From Burkholderia sp. USMB20 (lineage in GTDB: Bacteria; Pseudomonadota; Gammaproteobacteria; Burkholderiales; Burkholderiaceae): 64,000 nt of DNA. The stretch is taken from NCBI RefSeq assembly GCF_000949135.2, contig NZ_JTAN02000015.1:115688-179687 (forward strand), written 5' to 3'. The translations under genes were made by a program, and so were the position numbers. Below the pieces are notes generated by a model. It saw only the letters and a list, made by a program, of their open reading frames with translations. It had not been told where the DNA came from and ran no database searches. The first letter of the stretch is position 1. The number at the start of each line of letters is the position of its first letter. Below are positions 1 through 9,881 of this stretch, in pieces.

Positions 1-156
1 CAGCGAGAAGCCCGTCGCGACGCCGACCCATGCCCCGAGCACCGTCGGCACCATCGACAGCGCGAGCAGCCAGTACGTGTTCCGCAGCACGCGATTGCGA
101 ACCTCCGCGGTGCTGACGGAGCCGCCGCGGCCGAAATTGTACGGATAGTCGTTCAT
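1..156 (-). CDS. YccA/Bax inhibitor-1 family membrane protein, N-terminal part
   Basis: This is the first 52 codons of a minus-strand gene that runs off the left edge of the window. Translation begins MNDYPYNFGRGG, followed by a polar stretch (STAEVRNRVLRNTYW) and the start of a hydrophobic segment (LLALSMVPTVLGAWVGVATG). This arrangement resembles the BI-1/YccA (UPF0005) family, whose members in proteobacteria modulate the FtsH protease. That would fit hflK and hflC further along, but only the N-terminus is visible, so the family call rests on resemblance of about 50 residues. It is divergent from ndk. Confidence 0.6.
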   Translation of the reverse strand, partial: MNDYPYNFGRGGSVSTAEVRNRVLRNTYWLLALSMVPTVLGAWVGVATGFSL

Positions 157-354
157 GGTTTCTCCTAACATTGAACGCGTGGGCGTCCGGGGCCGGTTCG
201 GCGCGCGCGGTGTGCGGCGCAGCAAACCGGAGCAGCTATGGCTAAGATACGTTCCGTGCCGCGAGGTTTCAATGGCCGGGCGGCGCAAAAAACATATGGA
301 TTTGGAATCTTTCACTCGTGTAAGGGTTCAATCGCAATGATACACGGGATCGTG

Positions 355-360
355 CTACAA
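355..360 (+). promoter_or_regulatory. Candidate -10 element upstream of ndk
   Basis: TACAAT lies 47 bases before the ndk start in a locally AT-richer stretch. No convincing -35 hexamer sits at 16-18 bases upstream, so this is a weak call. The 251-base gap between the divergent YccA-like gene and ndk holds no other recognisable feature. Confidence 0.3.
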
Positions 361-407
361 TAGCGGATTCATTTGAACCTGTAACTTCTTAATTTCTTGG
401 AGTTTTT

Positions 408-833
408 ATGGCAATCGAGCGCACCCTGTCGATCATCAAGCCGGATGCGGTGGCAAAGAACGTGATCGGCCAGATCTACAGCCGTTTCGAAGGCGCCGGC
501 CTGAAGATCGTCGCATCGCGCATGGCACACCTGTCGCGTGCGGACGCAGAGAAGTTCTACGCAGTTCACGCAGCACGTCCGTTCTTCAAGGACCTCGTCG
601 ATTTCATGATCTCGGGCCCGGTGATGATCCAGGTTCTGGAAGGTGAAGGCGCGATCCTGAAGAACCGCGACCTGATGGGCGCGACGGATCCGAAGAAGGC
701 GGAAAAGGGCACGATCCGCGCCGACTTCGCCGACAGCATCGACGCGAACGCCGTGCACGGCTCGGACGCTGCCGAAACGGCTGCGGTCGAAATCGCGTTC
801 TTCTTCCCGGAAATGAACGTCTACTCGCGCTAA
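408..833 (+). CDS. ndk: Nucleoside diphosphate kinase
   Basis: Transfers the gamma phosphate of ATP to nucleoside diphosphates through a phosphohistidine intermediate, balancing NTP and dNTP pools in the cytosol. The 141-residue length is normal. The N-terminus ([12 protein letters not shown]) and the active-site signature NAVHGSD with catalytic His117 are both present. The ATG is preceded at suitable spacing by TTGGAG. Its position directly before rlmN is the usual beta-proteobacterial order. No anomalies seen. Confidence 0.97.
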
Positions 834-888
834 GCCCTGGCTGGCAACAAGTAGGCAGGATTCAGCGCACGCGGCAAGGCAGCACATC

Positions 889-2028
889 ATGACGAGCGAA
901 ACTTCCGTCAATCTTCTCGACTTCGATGCCGAGGGTCTTGTCGCGTACTGCGGCAGCCTCGGCGAGAAGCCGTTCCGCGCCAAGCAGTTGCAGCGCTGGA
1001 TCCATCAGTACAACGCCGGCGATTTCGACGGCATGACCGATCTCGCGAAGTCCCTGAGAGAAAAGCTCAAGGGCCGCGCGTCGATCGTGATGCCCGATAT
1101 CGTCAGCGATCACGTTTCGACCGACGGCACGCGCAAGTGGCTGATCGACGTCGGAAACGGCAATGCGGTCGAAACCGTTTTCATCCCGGAAGAGACGCGC
1201 GGCACGCTGTGCGTGTCGTCGCAGGCCGGTTGCGCGGTCAACTGCCGCTTCTGCTCGACGGGCAAGCAGGGCTTCTCCCGCAACCTGTCGACAGCCGAAA
1301 TCATCGGTCAGCTCCGGATGGCCGAGTTTGCGCTGCGTGCGTCGCTGGGTCGCGCACCCGGTCCGAACGGCAAGGCCGAACGGGTCGTCACCAACGTGGT
1401 GATGATGGGTATGGGCGAGCCGCTGCTGAATTACAGCGCGGTCGTGCCCGCGATGCGGCTGATGCTCGACGACAACGCGTACGGCCTGTCGCGCCGCCGC
1501 GTCACGTTGTCGACGTCCGGCGTGGTGCCGATGATGGACCGCCTCGGCGCCGAATTGCCGGTCGCGCTCGCCGTTTCGCTGCACGCGCCGAACGATGCGC
1601 TGCGCGACGAACTGGTGCCGCTCAACAAGAAGCATCCGCTTCGCGAGCTGATGGCCGCGTGCCAGCGCTATCTGAAAGTCGCGCCGCGCGACTTCATTAC
1701 TTTCGAATACTGCATGCTCGACGGCGTCAACGACACCGAAGCGCATGCGCGCGAACTGCTGGCCGTCACGCGTGACGTGCCCTGCAAGTTCAACCTGATC
1801 CCGTTCAATCCGTTTCCGGAATCGGGCCTCATCCGCTCGAAGCCGGAGCAGATCAAGCGCTTTGCACAGGTCCTCATCGACGCGGGTGTCGTCACGACCG
1901 TGCGCAAGACGCGCGGCGACGACATCGACGCCGCGTGCGGCCAGCTGGCCGGCGCCGTGAAGGACCGCACGCGCCTGGCGGAGCGAACGGGCGCAGCAGC
2001 AAAAATCATCGAAGTTCGGGCGATCTGA
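889..2028 (+). CDS. rlmN: 23S rRNA/tRNA (adenine-C2)-methyltransferase RlmN
   Basis: Radical-SAM enzyme that methylates C2 of A2503 in 23S rRNA and A37 of some tRNAs. The 379-residue protein carries the CxxxCxxC iron-sulphur motif at Cys115/Cys119/Cys122 (CAVNCRFC), the MGMGEPL motif and the SLHAPND segment typical of the family. A cysteine near the C-terminus (DAACGQL) fits the methyl-carrying cysteine. It lies 55 bases after ndk and is followed by the rodZ-like gene, the order also seen around E. coli rlmN-rodZ-ispG-hisS. Confidence 0.97.
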   Translation: MTSETSVNLLDFDAEGLVAYCGSLGEKPFRAKQLQRWIHQYNAGDFDGMTDLAKSLREKLKGRASIVMPDIVSDHVSTDGTRKWLIDVGNGNAVETVFIPEETRGTLCVSSQAGCAVNCRFCSTGKQGFSRNLSTAEIIGQLRMAEFALRASLGRAPGPNGKAERVVTNVVMMGMGEPLLNYSAVVPAMRLMLDDNAYGLSRRRVTLSTSGVVPMMDRLGAELPVALAVSLHAPNDALRDELVPLNKKHPLRELMAACQRYLKVAPRDFITFEYCMLDGVNDTEAHARELLAVTRDVPCKFNLIPFNPFPESGLIRSKPEQIKRFAQVLIDAGVVTTVRKTRGDDIDAACGQLAGAVKDRTRLAERTGAAAKIIEVRAI

Positions 2029-2191
2029 CGGGGACGCCTGGTCGGGGCCGCATGGGTGCGGATGCCTGGACTTCTTGCGGTACAACACGCGAATAGCGAT
2101 CGGTCGCGGCGCCTCGGCGCCGCGCATGATGTGGACAGTTGCGGGAGCCGGCGGCGCCCGCCAGTGAAGAAGAATCGACGCGAGGACAAGG

Positions 2192-3214
2192 ATGAGTGAG
2201 CCGCAGCCGACCAACGGCGCAGAGACGAATGCCGCGAAGCCGGCACCGGCGGGGCTTGAAACGCTGGCGGCCGTCGGCAGCCGGCTGGCGCAGCTCCGGG
2301 AGGCGAAGGGCTGGACGGTCGACGACGTGTCGGCGCGGCTCAAGGTCGCTCCGCAGAAGCTGCGTGCGCTGGAGGCCGGCGACATCAGTCATTTGCCCGG
2401 CGTGACGTTCGCGCTCGGCGTCGTGCGCAGCTACGCGAAGATGCTCGGCGTCGATCCGGAGCCGTTCGCCCATGCATTGCGCCGCGAGCGTGGCGTGCAG
2501 GAAGTCGATCTGTCGATGCCCGCGTCGTCGGGGACGGATCTGCCGCGCGGCCGCGTGTCGATTCCGCTTGGCGGGTCGTCGCACCATCATCCGTGGCTGT
2601 GGGGGACGGCGATCGTCGTCGTCGCGGTGATCGCGGTACTCATGTGGCACACTGGCGGCGATTCGTCGAGCTGGCTCGCGCGCTTCAAGGGCGGCGCCAC
2701 GGAACACGCATCGGCGGCCAGGCGGCCGGCGGCGTCTTCCCGTCGAAGCGGCAGGCCGCGGCGGCCGGCGCGGTCGGCGGCAGCGTCAACGAAGGCCCGG
2801 CGCAGGTTGCGGCATCCGCCGTGGCGGCCGCACCGTTTGCGTCGGCTGCTCCGGCTCCGCGACCCCGACGGCCGCCGCGCCCGCGTCGCAAACCGGTCGG
2901 TCGCGCGGCCGCGGCGAGCAGCGCGGCCGTGCCGCCCAGGCCCGCGAGCGTCGTGGTCGCGGCAGGGCCAGTCGATGGTCGAACTGAAGGTCAAGCAGGA
3001 TTGCTGGTTCAGCGTGCGCGACAAGAGCGGCAAGGAACTGTTCTCGGCGCTGGTGCGGGCCGGCGAGACGAAGCAGGTCGCCGGCGACGGTCCGTTCAAG
3101 GTCACGATCGGCAACAAGGCAGGCCTTGATACGGTCGCGTTCGACGGAAAGCCTGTCGATCCGGCAAAATATTCGGCAGCGCGGGGTAACGTGGCGCGGT
3201 TCACGCTGCCCTGA
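2192..3214 (+). CDS. rodZ: RodZ-like helix-turn-helix membrane protein with frame-scrambled linker
   Basis: Likely the bitopic RodZ protein that links MreB to the cell-wall elongation machinery. Residues about 25-95 form an XRE-type HTH (AQLREAKGWTVDDVSARLKV). A transmembrane helix follows at about 135-152, and residues about 260-340 match the C-terminal DUF4115-type periplasmic domain. Synteny (rlmN upstream, ispG and hisS downstream) supports the name. Between about 2711 and 2975 the open frame is Arg-rich and unlike a RodZ linker. The expected Ala/Pro linker (for example GPAQVAASAVAAAPFASAA) sits in the next frame, and a further piece (ATPTAAAPASQT) in the third. The frame is restored before VELKVKQD. 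Either several compensating indels occurred or the read has errors. Confidence 0.85.
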   Translation: MSEPQPTNGAETNAAKPAPAGLETLAAVGSRLAQLREAKGWTVDDVSARLKVAPQKLRALEAGDISHLPGVTFALGVVRSYAKMLGVDPEPFAHALRRERGVQEVDLSMPASSGTDLPRGRVSIPLGGSSHHHPWLWGTAIVVVAVIAVLMWHTGGDSSSWLARFKGGATEHASAARRPAASSRRSGRPRRPARSAAASTKARRRLRHPPWRPHRLRRLLRLRDPDGRRARVANRSVARPRRAARPCRPGPRASWSRQGQSMVELKVKQDCWFSVRDKSGKELFSALVRAGETKQVAGDGPFKVTIGNKAGLDTVAFDGKPVDPAKYSAARGNVARFTLP

Positions 3215-3218
3215 CGTC

Positions 3219-3272
3219 AAGCGCCGTGGCGCAGGCCTGTCCTGGACAGGCCGCGAGGGCACGGCGCTTTTT
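3219..3272 (+). terminator. Two-tier intrinsic terminator after rodZ
   Basis: Outer arms AAGCGCCGTG and CACGGCGCTT enclose an inner palindrome, GGCCTGTCC/GGACAGGCC, and five Ts follow at 3268-3272. A second hairpin (GCGCCGC/GCGGCGC, 3281-3297) lies just before ispG. This suggests rodZ transcription ends here, at least partly, although ispG has no obvious promoter of its own. Confidence 0.65.
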
Positions 3273-3320
3273 CAATTCATGCGCCGCCTCGCGGCGCATT
3301 CCGCGTAAATGGATCTATCG

Positions 3321-4625
3321 ATGCAATCCGAAGCTCAATCCCCACGCAGCAGTCAGATTTGTTCAACCGAGCCGGTGTTCGGCGGGCATCAGCCGCGTCG
3401 CGTGTCGCATGCGGTGGATGTTCGTTGGGGCGGGCAGCTCGTGACGATCGGCGGTGATGCGCCGGTGCGCGTGCAGTCGATGACGAATACCGACACGGCC
3501 GACGCGATCGGCACGGCGATCCAGATCAAGGAACTCGCGAACGCGGGCTCCGAACTGGTGCGCATCACGGTCAATACGCCGGAGGCCGCGGCCGCCGTGC
3601 CGGCGATCCGCGAGCAGCTCGACCGGATGGGCGTGACCGTCCCGCTCGTCGGCGATTTCCACTACAACGGCCACCTGCTGCTGCGCGACTACCCGGGCTG
3701 CGCGGAGTCGCTGTCGAAGTACCGGATCAACCCGGGCAACGTCGGCCAGGGCGCGAAGCGCGACACGCAGTTCGCGCAGATGATCGAAGCCGCGGCGAAG
3801 TACGACAAGCCGGTGCGGATCGGCGTGAACTGGGGCAGCCTCGACCAGGATCTGCTCGCGCGCATGATGGACGAGAACGGCGCGCGCTCGCAGCCGTGGG
3901 ATGCGCAGAGCGTGATGTACGAAGCGCTGATCCAGTCGGCGATCGGCTCGGCCGAGCGCGCGGTCGAGCTGGGCCTCGGCCGCGATCGCATCGTGCTGTC
4001 GTGCAAGGTCAGCGGCGTGCAGGACCTGATCGCCGTGTACCGCGAACTCGGCCGCCGCTGCGGCTTCGCGCTGCATCTCGGGCTGACCGAGGCCGGCATG
4101 GGCTCGAAGGGCATCGTCGCGTCGACGGCCGCGCTCGGCGTGCTGCTGCAGGAAGGGATCGGCGACACGATCCGCATTTCGCTGACGCCGGAACCGGGCG
4201 CGTCGCGCACGGGCGAAGTGATCGTCGGCCAGGAAATCCTGCAGACGATGGGCCTGCGCTCGTTCGCGCCGATGGTGATCGCGTGCCCGGGTTGCGGACG
4301 CACGACGAGCACGCTGTTCCAGGAACTCGCGATGCAGATCCAGACCTACCTGCGCGAGCAGATGCCGGTCTGGCGCAAGGAATATCCGGGCGTCGAGAAG
4401 ATGAACGTCGCGGTGATGGGCTGCATCGTCAACGGCCCGGGTGAATCGAAGCACGCGAACATCGGCATCAGCCTGCCGGGTTCGGGCGAGAACCCGGCCG
4501 CGCCCGTCTTCATCGACGGCGAGAAGGTCAAGACGCTGCGCGGCGAGCGGATCGCCGAGGAATTCCAGCAGATCGTCAGCGACTACGTCGCACGCAATTA
4601 CGGCCGTACCGAGGCCCTGAACTAA
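3321..4625 (+). CDS. ispG: 4-hydroxy-3-methylbut-2-en-1-yl diphosphate synthase (IspG/GcpE)
   Basis: Iron-sulphur enzyme of the MEP isoprenoid pathway, converting MEcPP to HMBPP. Conserved features are [12 protein letters not shown] near the N-terminus, the cluster ligands in CPGCGRT (about Cys322 and Cys325) and GCIVNGPGE (about Cys368). The insertion between TIM-barrel and cluster domains seen in proteobacterial IspG is present. I chose the ATG at 3321 ([10 protein letters not shown]), which matches the usual Burkholderia N-terminus. An in-frame ATG at 3309 would add MDLS. Neither has a strong Shine-Dalgarno. hisS follows 21 bases later. Confidence 0.95.
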   Translation: MQSEAQSPRSSQICSTEPVFGGHQPRRVSHAVDVRWGGQLVTIGGDAPVRVQSMTNTDTADAIGTAIQIKELANAGSELVRITVNTPEAAAAVPAIREQLDRMGVTVPLVGDFHYNGHLLLRDYPGCAESLSKYRINPGNVGQGAKRDTQFAQMIEAAAKYDKPVRIGVNWGSLDQDLLARMMDENGARSQPWDAQSVMYEALIQSAIGSAERAVELGLGRDRIVLSCKVSGVQDLIAVYRELGRRCGFALHLGLTEAGMGSKGIVASTAALGVLLQEGIGDTIRISLTPEPGASRTGEVIVGQEILQTMGLRSFAPMVIACPGCGRTTSTLFQELAMQIQTYLREQMPVWRKEYPGVEKMNVAVMGCIVNGPGESKHANIGISLPGSGENPAAPVFIDGEKVKTLRGERIAEEFQQIVSDYVARNYGRTEALN

Positions 4626-4646
4626 ATTCGTCCACACACACGAACG

Positions 4647-5987
4647 ATGACTGAACAGAAACGCAAGATCGAGAAGCTCACCGGCGTCAAGGGCATGAAC
4701 GACATCCTCCCGCAGGATGCCGGCCTCTGGGAGTTCTTCGAAGCTACCGTGAAATCGCTGCTGCGCGCGTACGGCTACCAGAACATCCGCACGCCGATCG
4801 TCGAACACACGCAGCTCTTCACGCGCGGCATCGGCGAAGTCACGGACATCGTCGAGAAGGAGATGTACAGCTTCACCGATGCGCTGAACGGCGAGAACCT
4901 GACGATGCGCCCGGAGAACACCGCGGCGGTCGTGCGCGCGTCGATCGAGCACAACATGCTGTACGACGGCCCGAAGCGCCTGTGGTACATCGGCCCGATG
5001 TTCCGTCACGAGCGTCCGCAGCGCGGCCGCTACCGCCAGTTCCACCAGGTCGGCGTCGAGGCGCTCGGCTTCGCGGGCCCGGATGCGGATGCCGAGATCA
5101 TCATGATGTGCCAGCGCCTGTGGGACGACCTCGGCCTGACCGGCATCAAGCTCGAGATCAACTCGCTCGGCCTCGCCGAAGAGCGTGCCGCGCACCGCGT
5201 CGAACTGATCAAGTATCTCGAGCAGTTCGCCGACGTGCTGGATGAGGACGCGAAGCGTCGCCTGTATACGAACCCGCTGCGCGTGCTCGACACGAAGAAC
5301 CCGGCGCTGCAGGAAATCGCGCAGAACGCGCCGAAGCTGATCGACTTCCTCGGCGACGAGTCGCGTGCCCACTTCGAAGGGCTGCAGCGCCTGCTGCTCG
5401 CGAACAACATCCCGTTCAAGATCAACCCGCGTCTCGTGCGCGGCCTCGACTACTACAACCTGACCGTGTTCGAGTGGGTGACCGACAAGCTCGGCGCGCA
5501 GGGCACGGTCGCGGCCGGCGGCCGCTACGATCCGCTGATCGAGCAGCTCGGCGGCAAGCCGACCGCCGCGTGCGGCTGGGCGATGGGCATCGAGCGCATT
5601 CTCGAACTGCTGAAGGAAGAGGATCTCGCGCCCGAGCAGGAAGGTGTCGACGTGTACGTGGTGCACCAGGGCGAGACGGCGCGCGAACAGGCGTTCATCG
5701 CGGCCGAGCGTCTGCGCGATACGGGCCTCGACGTGATTTTCCACTGCAGCGCCGACGGCGGCCCGGCAAGCTTCAAGTCGCAGATGAAGCGGGCCGATGC
5801 GAGCGGTGCCGCGTTCGCGGTGATCTTCGGCGAAGAAGAGGTCGCGAACGGCACGGTGGGCGTGAAAGCGCTGCGCGGCGCGGGCGAGGACGGGGAAAAG
5901 AACGTTCAGCAGACCGTACCGGTCGAAAGCTTGACCGAATTCCTAATCAATGCGATGGTTGCATCCGCCGAAGACGGCGACGACTGA
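4647..5987 (+). CDS. hisS: Histidyl-tRNA synthetase
   Basis: Charges tRNA-His. The 446-residue class II synthetase starts with the [10 protein letters not shown] motif, has motif 2 ([16 protein letters not shown]), the histidine-binding segments LVRGLDYYN and AAGGRYDPL, motif 3 (GWAMGIERI), and a C-terminal anticodon-binding domain beginning near VDVYVVHQG. It lies 21 bases after ispG and before yfgM, a conserved run. A paralogous catalytic domain is encoded by hisZ at 13.7 kb. Confidence 0.97.
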   Translation: MTEQKRKIEKLTGVKGMNDILPQDAGLWEFFEATVKSLLRAYGYQNIRTPIVEHTQLFTRGIGEVTDIVEKEMYSFTDALNGENLTMRPENTAAVVRASIEHNMLYDGPKRLWYIGPMFRHERPQRGRYRQFHQVGVEALGFAGPDADAEIIMMCQRLWDDLGLTGIKLEINSLGLAEERAAHRVELIKYLEQFADVLDEDAKRRLYTNPLRVLDTKNPALQEIAQNAPKLIDFLGDESRAHFEGLQRLLLANNIPFKINPRLVRGLDYYNLTVFEWVTDKLGAQGTVAAGGRYDPLIEQLGGKPTAACGWAMGIERILELLKEEDLAPEQEGVDVYVVHQGETAREQAFIAAERLRDTGLDVIFHCSADGGPASFKSQMKRADASGAAFAVIFGEEEVANGTVGVKALRGAGEDGEKNVQQTVPVESLTEFLINAMVASAEDGDD

Positions 5988-6042
5988 TCGCGCTGGCATT
6001 CGCTCGACAAGAAAAGCCTGAAATGGAAGGAATCGCTCGCCG

Positions 6043-6672
6043 ATGAGTTATCACGACGAACAAGAATCGATTGAAAGTCTGAAGGCGTGGTGGGCCCGCT
6101 GGGGTAACCTCACGACGTGGATCGTGCTCGCGGCGCTGGTCGTCGCGGCCGGTTTCAACGGCTGGAATTACTGGCAGCGCCGTCAGGCCGCCGAGGCTTC
6201 CGGGTTGTACGAGCAGGTGCAGAAGGCCGCTGCCGCGAACGACAAGGCGACGATGGCCCGTGCGGCCGCCGACATGGAAGACAAGTTCGGCAGCACGCCG
6301 TATGCGCAGATGACCGCGCTCACGGCGGCGAAGACGTTGTACGCGGCCGGCGATGCCGCCGGCGCGAAGGCGCAGCTGCAATGGGCCGCCGATCACGCCA
6401 AGGACGACGAGTACAAGCAGATCGCGAAGCTGCGTCTCGCGTCGCTGCTGCTCGACGAGAAGGCGTACGACGCGGGCCTCGCGCTGCTGTCCGGCACGCC
6501 GGTGGATGCATTCAAGGGCCTCGTGGCCGATCGCCGCGGCGATCTGCTCGCGGCGCAAGGCAAGACCGACGATGCGCGCGCCGCGTACAAGCTCGCGCTC
6601 GCCGGCCTGTCGCAGGACGACCAGTCCGCGCGCCAGCTCGTGCAGTTCAAGCTCGATGCGCTCGGCGGCTGA
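6043..6672 (+). CDS. yfgM: YfgM-like tetratricopeptide membrane protein
   Basis: The 209-residue protein starts with a cytoplasmic segment (SYHDEQESIESLKAWW), has one transmembrane helix (about residues 24-40, WIVLAALVVAAGF) and a periplasmic TPR-like alanine-rich helical region. In E. coli, YfgM is an ancillary factor of the SecYEG translocon that hands substrates to periplasmic chaperones. Its place between hisS and bamB is the standard neighbourhood. The family call is good; the molecular role is inferred from E. coli. Confidence 0.85.
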   Translation: MSYHDEQESIESLKAWWARWGNLTTWIVLAALVVAAGFNGWNYWQRRQAAEASGLYEQVQKAAAANDKATMARAAADMEDKFGSTPYAQMTALTAAKTLYAAGDAAGAKAQLQWAADHAKDDEYKQIAKLRLASLLLDEKAYDAGLALLSGTPVDAFKGLVADRRGDLLAAQGKTDDARAAYKLALAGLSQDDQSARQLVQFKLDALGG

Positions 6673-6712
6673 TCGCGGCCCCCTCAACCTCTTAACTCTG
6701 CTTCGCTAACCG

Positions 6713-7858
6713 ATGAATTTGCTGAAACGTTACGCTGTGCCCGTAGCCTGCGCGGCGGCTGTCCTGGCATTGGCGGCCTGCTCGTCGTCGAAGGACGCGC
6801 GCCGCGTGCCGACGCCGCTCACCGAGTTCAAGCCCGTCTTGGACGTGCAACAGGTCTGGAAGGCGAGCGTCGGCAAGGGCGGGCGCTACCTGTTCTCGCC
6901 GGTGGCCGTGGGCGACGCCGTCTACGCGGCGGGCGAGAACGGTTCGGTCGAGAAGATCGACGCGAAGACGGGCCAGACGCTGTGGCGCTCGAAGGTCGGT
7001 TCGGACCTGTCGGCCGGGGTCGGCAGCGACGGCAACCTGACCGCCGTCGGCGCGCTCAAGGGCGGTGTGTTCGTCCTCGGCCCGGACGGCAAGCAGCTGT
7101 GGAAGACGAGCGTGCAGGGCGAGATCTTCTCGCCGCCGCTGGTCGGCAACGGCCTCGTGATCGTGCGCACGATCGACGGTCAGGTGATCGCGTTCAACGG
7201 GCAGACGGGCGAGCAGAAGTGGAACTACCGCAACCGCGCGGTGCCGCTGAACCTGCGCGTGTCGGCCGGCATGACGTTCGCGGGCGATGCGGCCGTGCTG
7301 GCGGGCTTCCCCGGCGGCGGTCTGGTCGCGATCAACCTGCAGACGGGCGAGCCGTTCTGGCAGACGCCCGTGTCGTTCCCGAAGGGCGTGACCGAAGTCG
7401 AGCGCATCAACGACGTCAGCGGTCCGCCGACGCTCGTCGGTGCCCAGGCGTGCGCGGTCACGTTCCAGGGCCAGCTCGGCTGCTTCGACGCGAACTCGGG
7501 CCGTCCGCTGTGGGAAAAGGCGTTCTCGAGCCGCAGCGGTCTCGCGCAGGACGATTCGGTCGTCGCCGGCGGCGACGACTGGTCGGTCGTGACGGCCTAC
7601 GACGCGGCGAGCGGCAACCCGCTCTGGCGCAACGACAAGCTGAAGAGCCGCGACGTCGGCGTGCCGTACCTGCTCGGCCATGCGGTCGTGATGGGCGACT
7701 ACAAGGGCTTCGTGCACTTCCTGTCGCGCGAGGACGGCAGCTTCATCGCCCGGATGAAGACGGACGGCAGCGCGATTACCGCGGCGCCGGTCCTGGCGGG
7801 CAATACGCTCGTCGTGCAGACCAAGGACGGTGGCCTGTACGGATTCCGTCCGCGCTGA
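6713..7858 (+). CDS. bamB: Outer-membrane assembly lipoprotein BamB
   Basis: Beta-propeller lipoprotein of the BAM complex that folds beta-barrel proteins into the outer membrane. The N-terminus is a lipoprotein signal ending in the lipobox LAAC (about residue 24). Repeated PQQ-like blades follow, with motifs such as DAKTGQTLWR, NGQTGEQKWNYR and DANSGRPLWEK. Length (381) is normal. Gene order yfgM-bamB-der is conserved. The window also encodes another BAM lipoprotein, bamD, at 25.2 kb. Confidence 0.95.
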   Translation: MNLLKRYAVPVACAAAVLALAACSSSKDARRVPTPLTEFKPVLDVQQVWKASVGKGGRYLFSPVAVGDAVYAAGENGSVEKIDAKTGQTLWRSKVGSDLSAGVGSDGNLTAVGALKGGVFVLGPDGKQLWKTSVQGEIFSPPLVGNGLVIVRTIDGQVIAFNGQTGEQKWNYRNRAVPLNLRVSAGMTFAGDAAVLAGFPGGGLVAINLQTGEPFWQTPVSFPKGVTEVERINDVSGPPTLVGAQACAVTFQGQLGCFDANSGRPLWEKAFSSRSGLAQDDSVVAGGDDWSVVTAYDAASGNPLWRNDKLKSRDVGVPYLLGHAVVMGDYKGFVHFLSREDGSFIARMKTDGSAITAAPVLAGNTLVVQTKDGGLYGFRPR

Positions 7859-8105
7859 CGCGCACGCAACAGGCGCAATCGCGGCGCGGCGGGCCTGTCC
7901 CGCGCGCTGCGGTCGCGCGACATGAAGGCGGCCGGTGTCCCCGGCCGCTCGGTATTTGAAAGGCAGTTCGCAACGAAAGACGACGGCGCGCACCGCGCGC
8001 CCGGCGCGCGCATCCGGCGCGGCGCGAATTCGTGATATTTTCATTCAGCGCAGCCGCCCGCAGCAGCGGGCCTCCCGCTGCTGCGCATCACCGTAGAAAA
8101 CACAG

Positions 8106-9443
8106 ATGAAACCGGTCATTGCCCTCGTTGGGCGCCCCAATGTGGGGAAATCCACGCTGTTCAACCGGCTCACGCGCTCGCGCGATGCGCTGGTCGCCGA
8201 CTTGCCGGGCCTGACGCGCGATCGCCATTACGGCGAAGGGCGCGTCGGCGCACGGCCGTACCTGGTCGTCGATACCGGCGGCTTCGAGCCCGTCGCGAAG
8301 GACGGCATCCTGCACGAGATGGCGCGCCAGACGCGGCAGGCCGTCGAGGAAGCGGACGTCGTCGTGTTCATCGTCGACGGTCGTAACGGGCTCGCGCCGC
8401 AGGACAAGTCGATCGCCGACTACCTGCGCAAGACCGGCCGGCCGATCTTCCTGGTCGTCAACAAGGCCGAGGGGATGAAGTACACGGCGGTCGCGACCGA
8501 CTTCTACGAGCTCGGCCTCGGCGATCCGCGCGCGATCTCGGCCGCGCACGGCGACGGCGTGACCGACATGATCAACGAGGCGCTGGAAGTCGCGTACGCG
8601 GGCCAGCCCGAGGAAGCGGACGAGGACGACCCGTCGCGCGGCATCAAGATCGCGATCGTCGGCCGCCCGAACGTCGGCAAGTCGACGCTCGTGAACGCGC
8701 TGATCGGCGAGGACCGCGTGATCGCGTTCGACATGCCGGGCACGACGCGCGATTCGATCTACGTCGACTTCGAGCGTAACGGCAAGAAATACACGCTGAT
8801 CGATACCGCGGGCCTGCGACGCCGCGGCAAGGTGTTCGAGGCGATCGAGAAGTTCTCGGTCGTGAAGACGCTGCAGTCGATCTCCGACGCGAACGTCGTC
8901 ATTCTTCTGCTGGATGCGCAGCAGGACATTTCCGACCAGGACGCACACATCGCCGGCTTCGTCGTCGAGCAGGGCCGCGCGCTCGTGATCGGCGTCAACA
9001 AGTGGGACGGTCTCGACGACCACGCGCGCGATCGTGCGAAAGCGGATTTGACCCGCAAGCTGAAATTCCTCGACTTCGCGAAGTCGCACTACATTTCGGC
9101 CGCGAAGAAGACCGGCATCGGCGCGCTGATGCGTTCGGTCGACGACGCGTACGCGGCGGCGATGGCGAAGCTGCCGACGCCGAAGCTCACGCGCGCGCTG
9201 ATCGAGGCCGTCGAGTTCCAGCAGCCGCGTCGTCGCGGCCCGGTGCGTCCGAAGCTGCGCTACGCGCACCAGGGCGGCCAGAATCCGCCGCTGATCGTCA
9301 TCCACGGCAACGCGCTGGACGCGGTGACGGAAACCTACAAGCGTTACCTCGAAAACCGATTCCGCGAAACTTTCTCACTGACTGGGACTCCATTGCGCAT
9401 AGAGTTCCGTTCGTCGAACAACCCGTACGCGGACAAGGGCTGA
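8106..9443 (+). CDS. der: Ribosome biogenesis GTPase Der (EngA)
   Basis: Double-GTPase protein needed for maturation of the 50S subunit. Two Ras-like domains are visible, each with its own P-loop (GRPNVGKST near residues 8-16 and again near 187-195), DxxG elements and NKxD/NKWD motifs, followed by the C-terminal KH-like domain ending [16 protein letters not shown]. The 247-base gap before it contains GC-rich inverted repeats but no gene. Confidence 0.97.
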   Translation: MKPVIALVGRPNVGKSTLFNRLTRSRDALVADLPGLTRDRHYGEGRVGARPYLVVDTGGFEPVAKDGILHEMARQTRQAVEEADVVVFIVDGRNGLAPQDKSIADYLRKTGRPIFLVVNKAEGMKYTAVATDFYELGLGDPRAISAAHGDGVTDMINEALEVAYAGQPEEADEDDPSRGIKIAIVGRPNVGKSTLVNALIGEDRVIAFDMPGTTRDSIYVDFERNGKKYTLIDTAGLRRRGKVFEAIEKFSVVKTLQSISDANVVILLLDAQQDISDQDAHIAGFVVEQGRALVIGVNKWDGLDDHARDRAKADLTRKLKFLDFAKSHYISAAKKTGIGALMRSVDDAYAAAMAKLPTPKLTRALIEAVEFQQPRRRGPVRPKLRYAHQGGQNPPLIVIHGNALDAVTETYKRYLENRFRETFSLTGTPLRIEFRSSNNPYADKG

Positions 9444-9584
9444 AGCAGGTCCTGCAAGGGATAGGCCGCATGGCCTACGCCCGGGCGGGGCAGGCAAAAT
9501 CAGCTATAGTGTAGCGATTGGCGCCGGATCTCTTTTTCTTCGTCGCCAATCCAGATCAACCTGCAAAAAAAGATGGAGTACGCC

Positions 9585-9824
9585 ATGAGCAACAAAGGGC
9601 AATTGTTACAAGACCCGTTTTTGAACGCACTGCGCAAAGAGCACGTTCCCGTTTCGATCTATCTCGTCAACGGCATCAAGCTGCAAGGGAACATTGAATC
9701 GTTCGACCAGTACGTCGTGTTGCTCCGTAATACGGTGACCCAGATGGTCTACAAGCACGCCATCTCGACGGTCGTGCCGGCGCGCCCGGTGAATTTCCAC
9801 CCGGACGCGGAAGCCTCGTCCTAA
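9585..9824 (+). CDS. hfq: RNA chaperone Hfq
   Basis: Hexameric Sm-like protein that pairs small RNAs with target mRNAs. The 79-residue protein has Sm1 ([21 protein letters not shown]) and Sm2 ([10 protein letters not shown]) regions and the conserved Gln8 (LLQDPF). An in-frame ATG at 9573 exists, but GGAG at 9575-9578 lies inside that extension and is spaced six bases from the ATG at 9585, so 9585 is the better start. A TATAGT at 9505-9510 may be a -10 element for an hfq promoter; no clear -35 is visible. hflX follows. Confidence 0.97.
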
Positions 9825-9881
9825 CCCATCGCAGCGGCCGGCATCCGGTCGCCGCGAGCGACCGATGCCAGCCGCCTTATC

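Noticed and set aside
3363-5744. Open minus-strand frame of 793 codons opposite ispG and hisS
   Set aside because: Arg/His/Val-rich antisense of two clear genes; long shadow frames are expected at this GC content. The same applies to 17153-19192, 39413-41458 and 28444-30819 on the minus strand.
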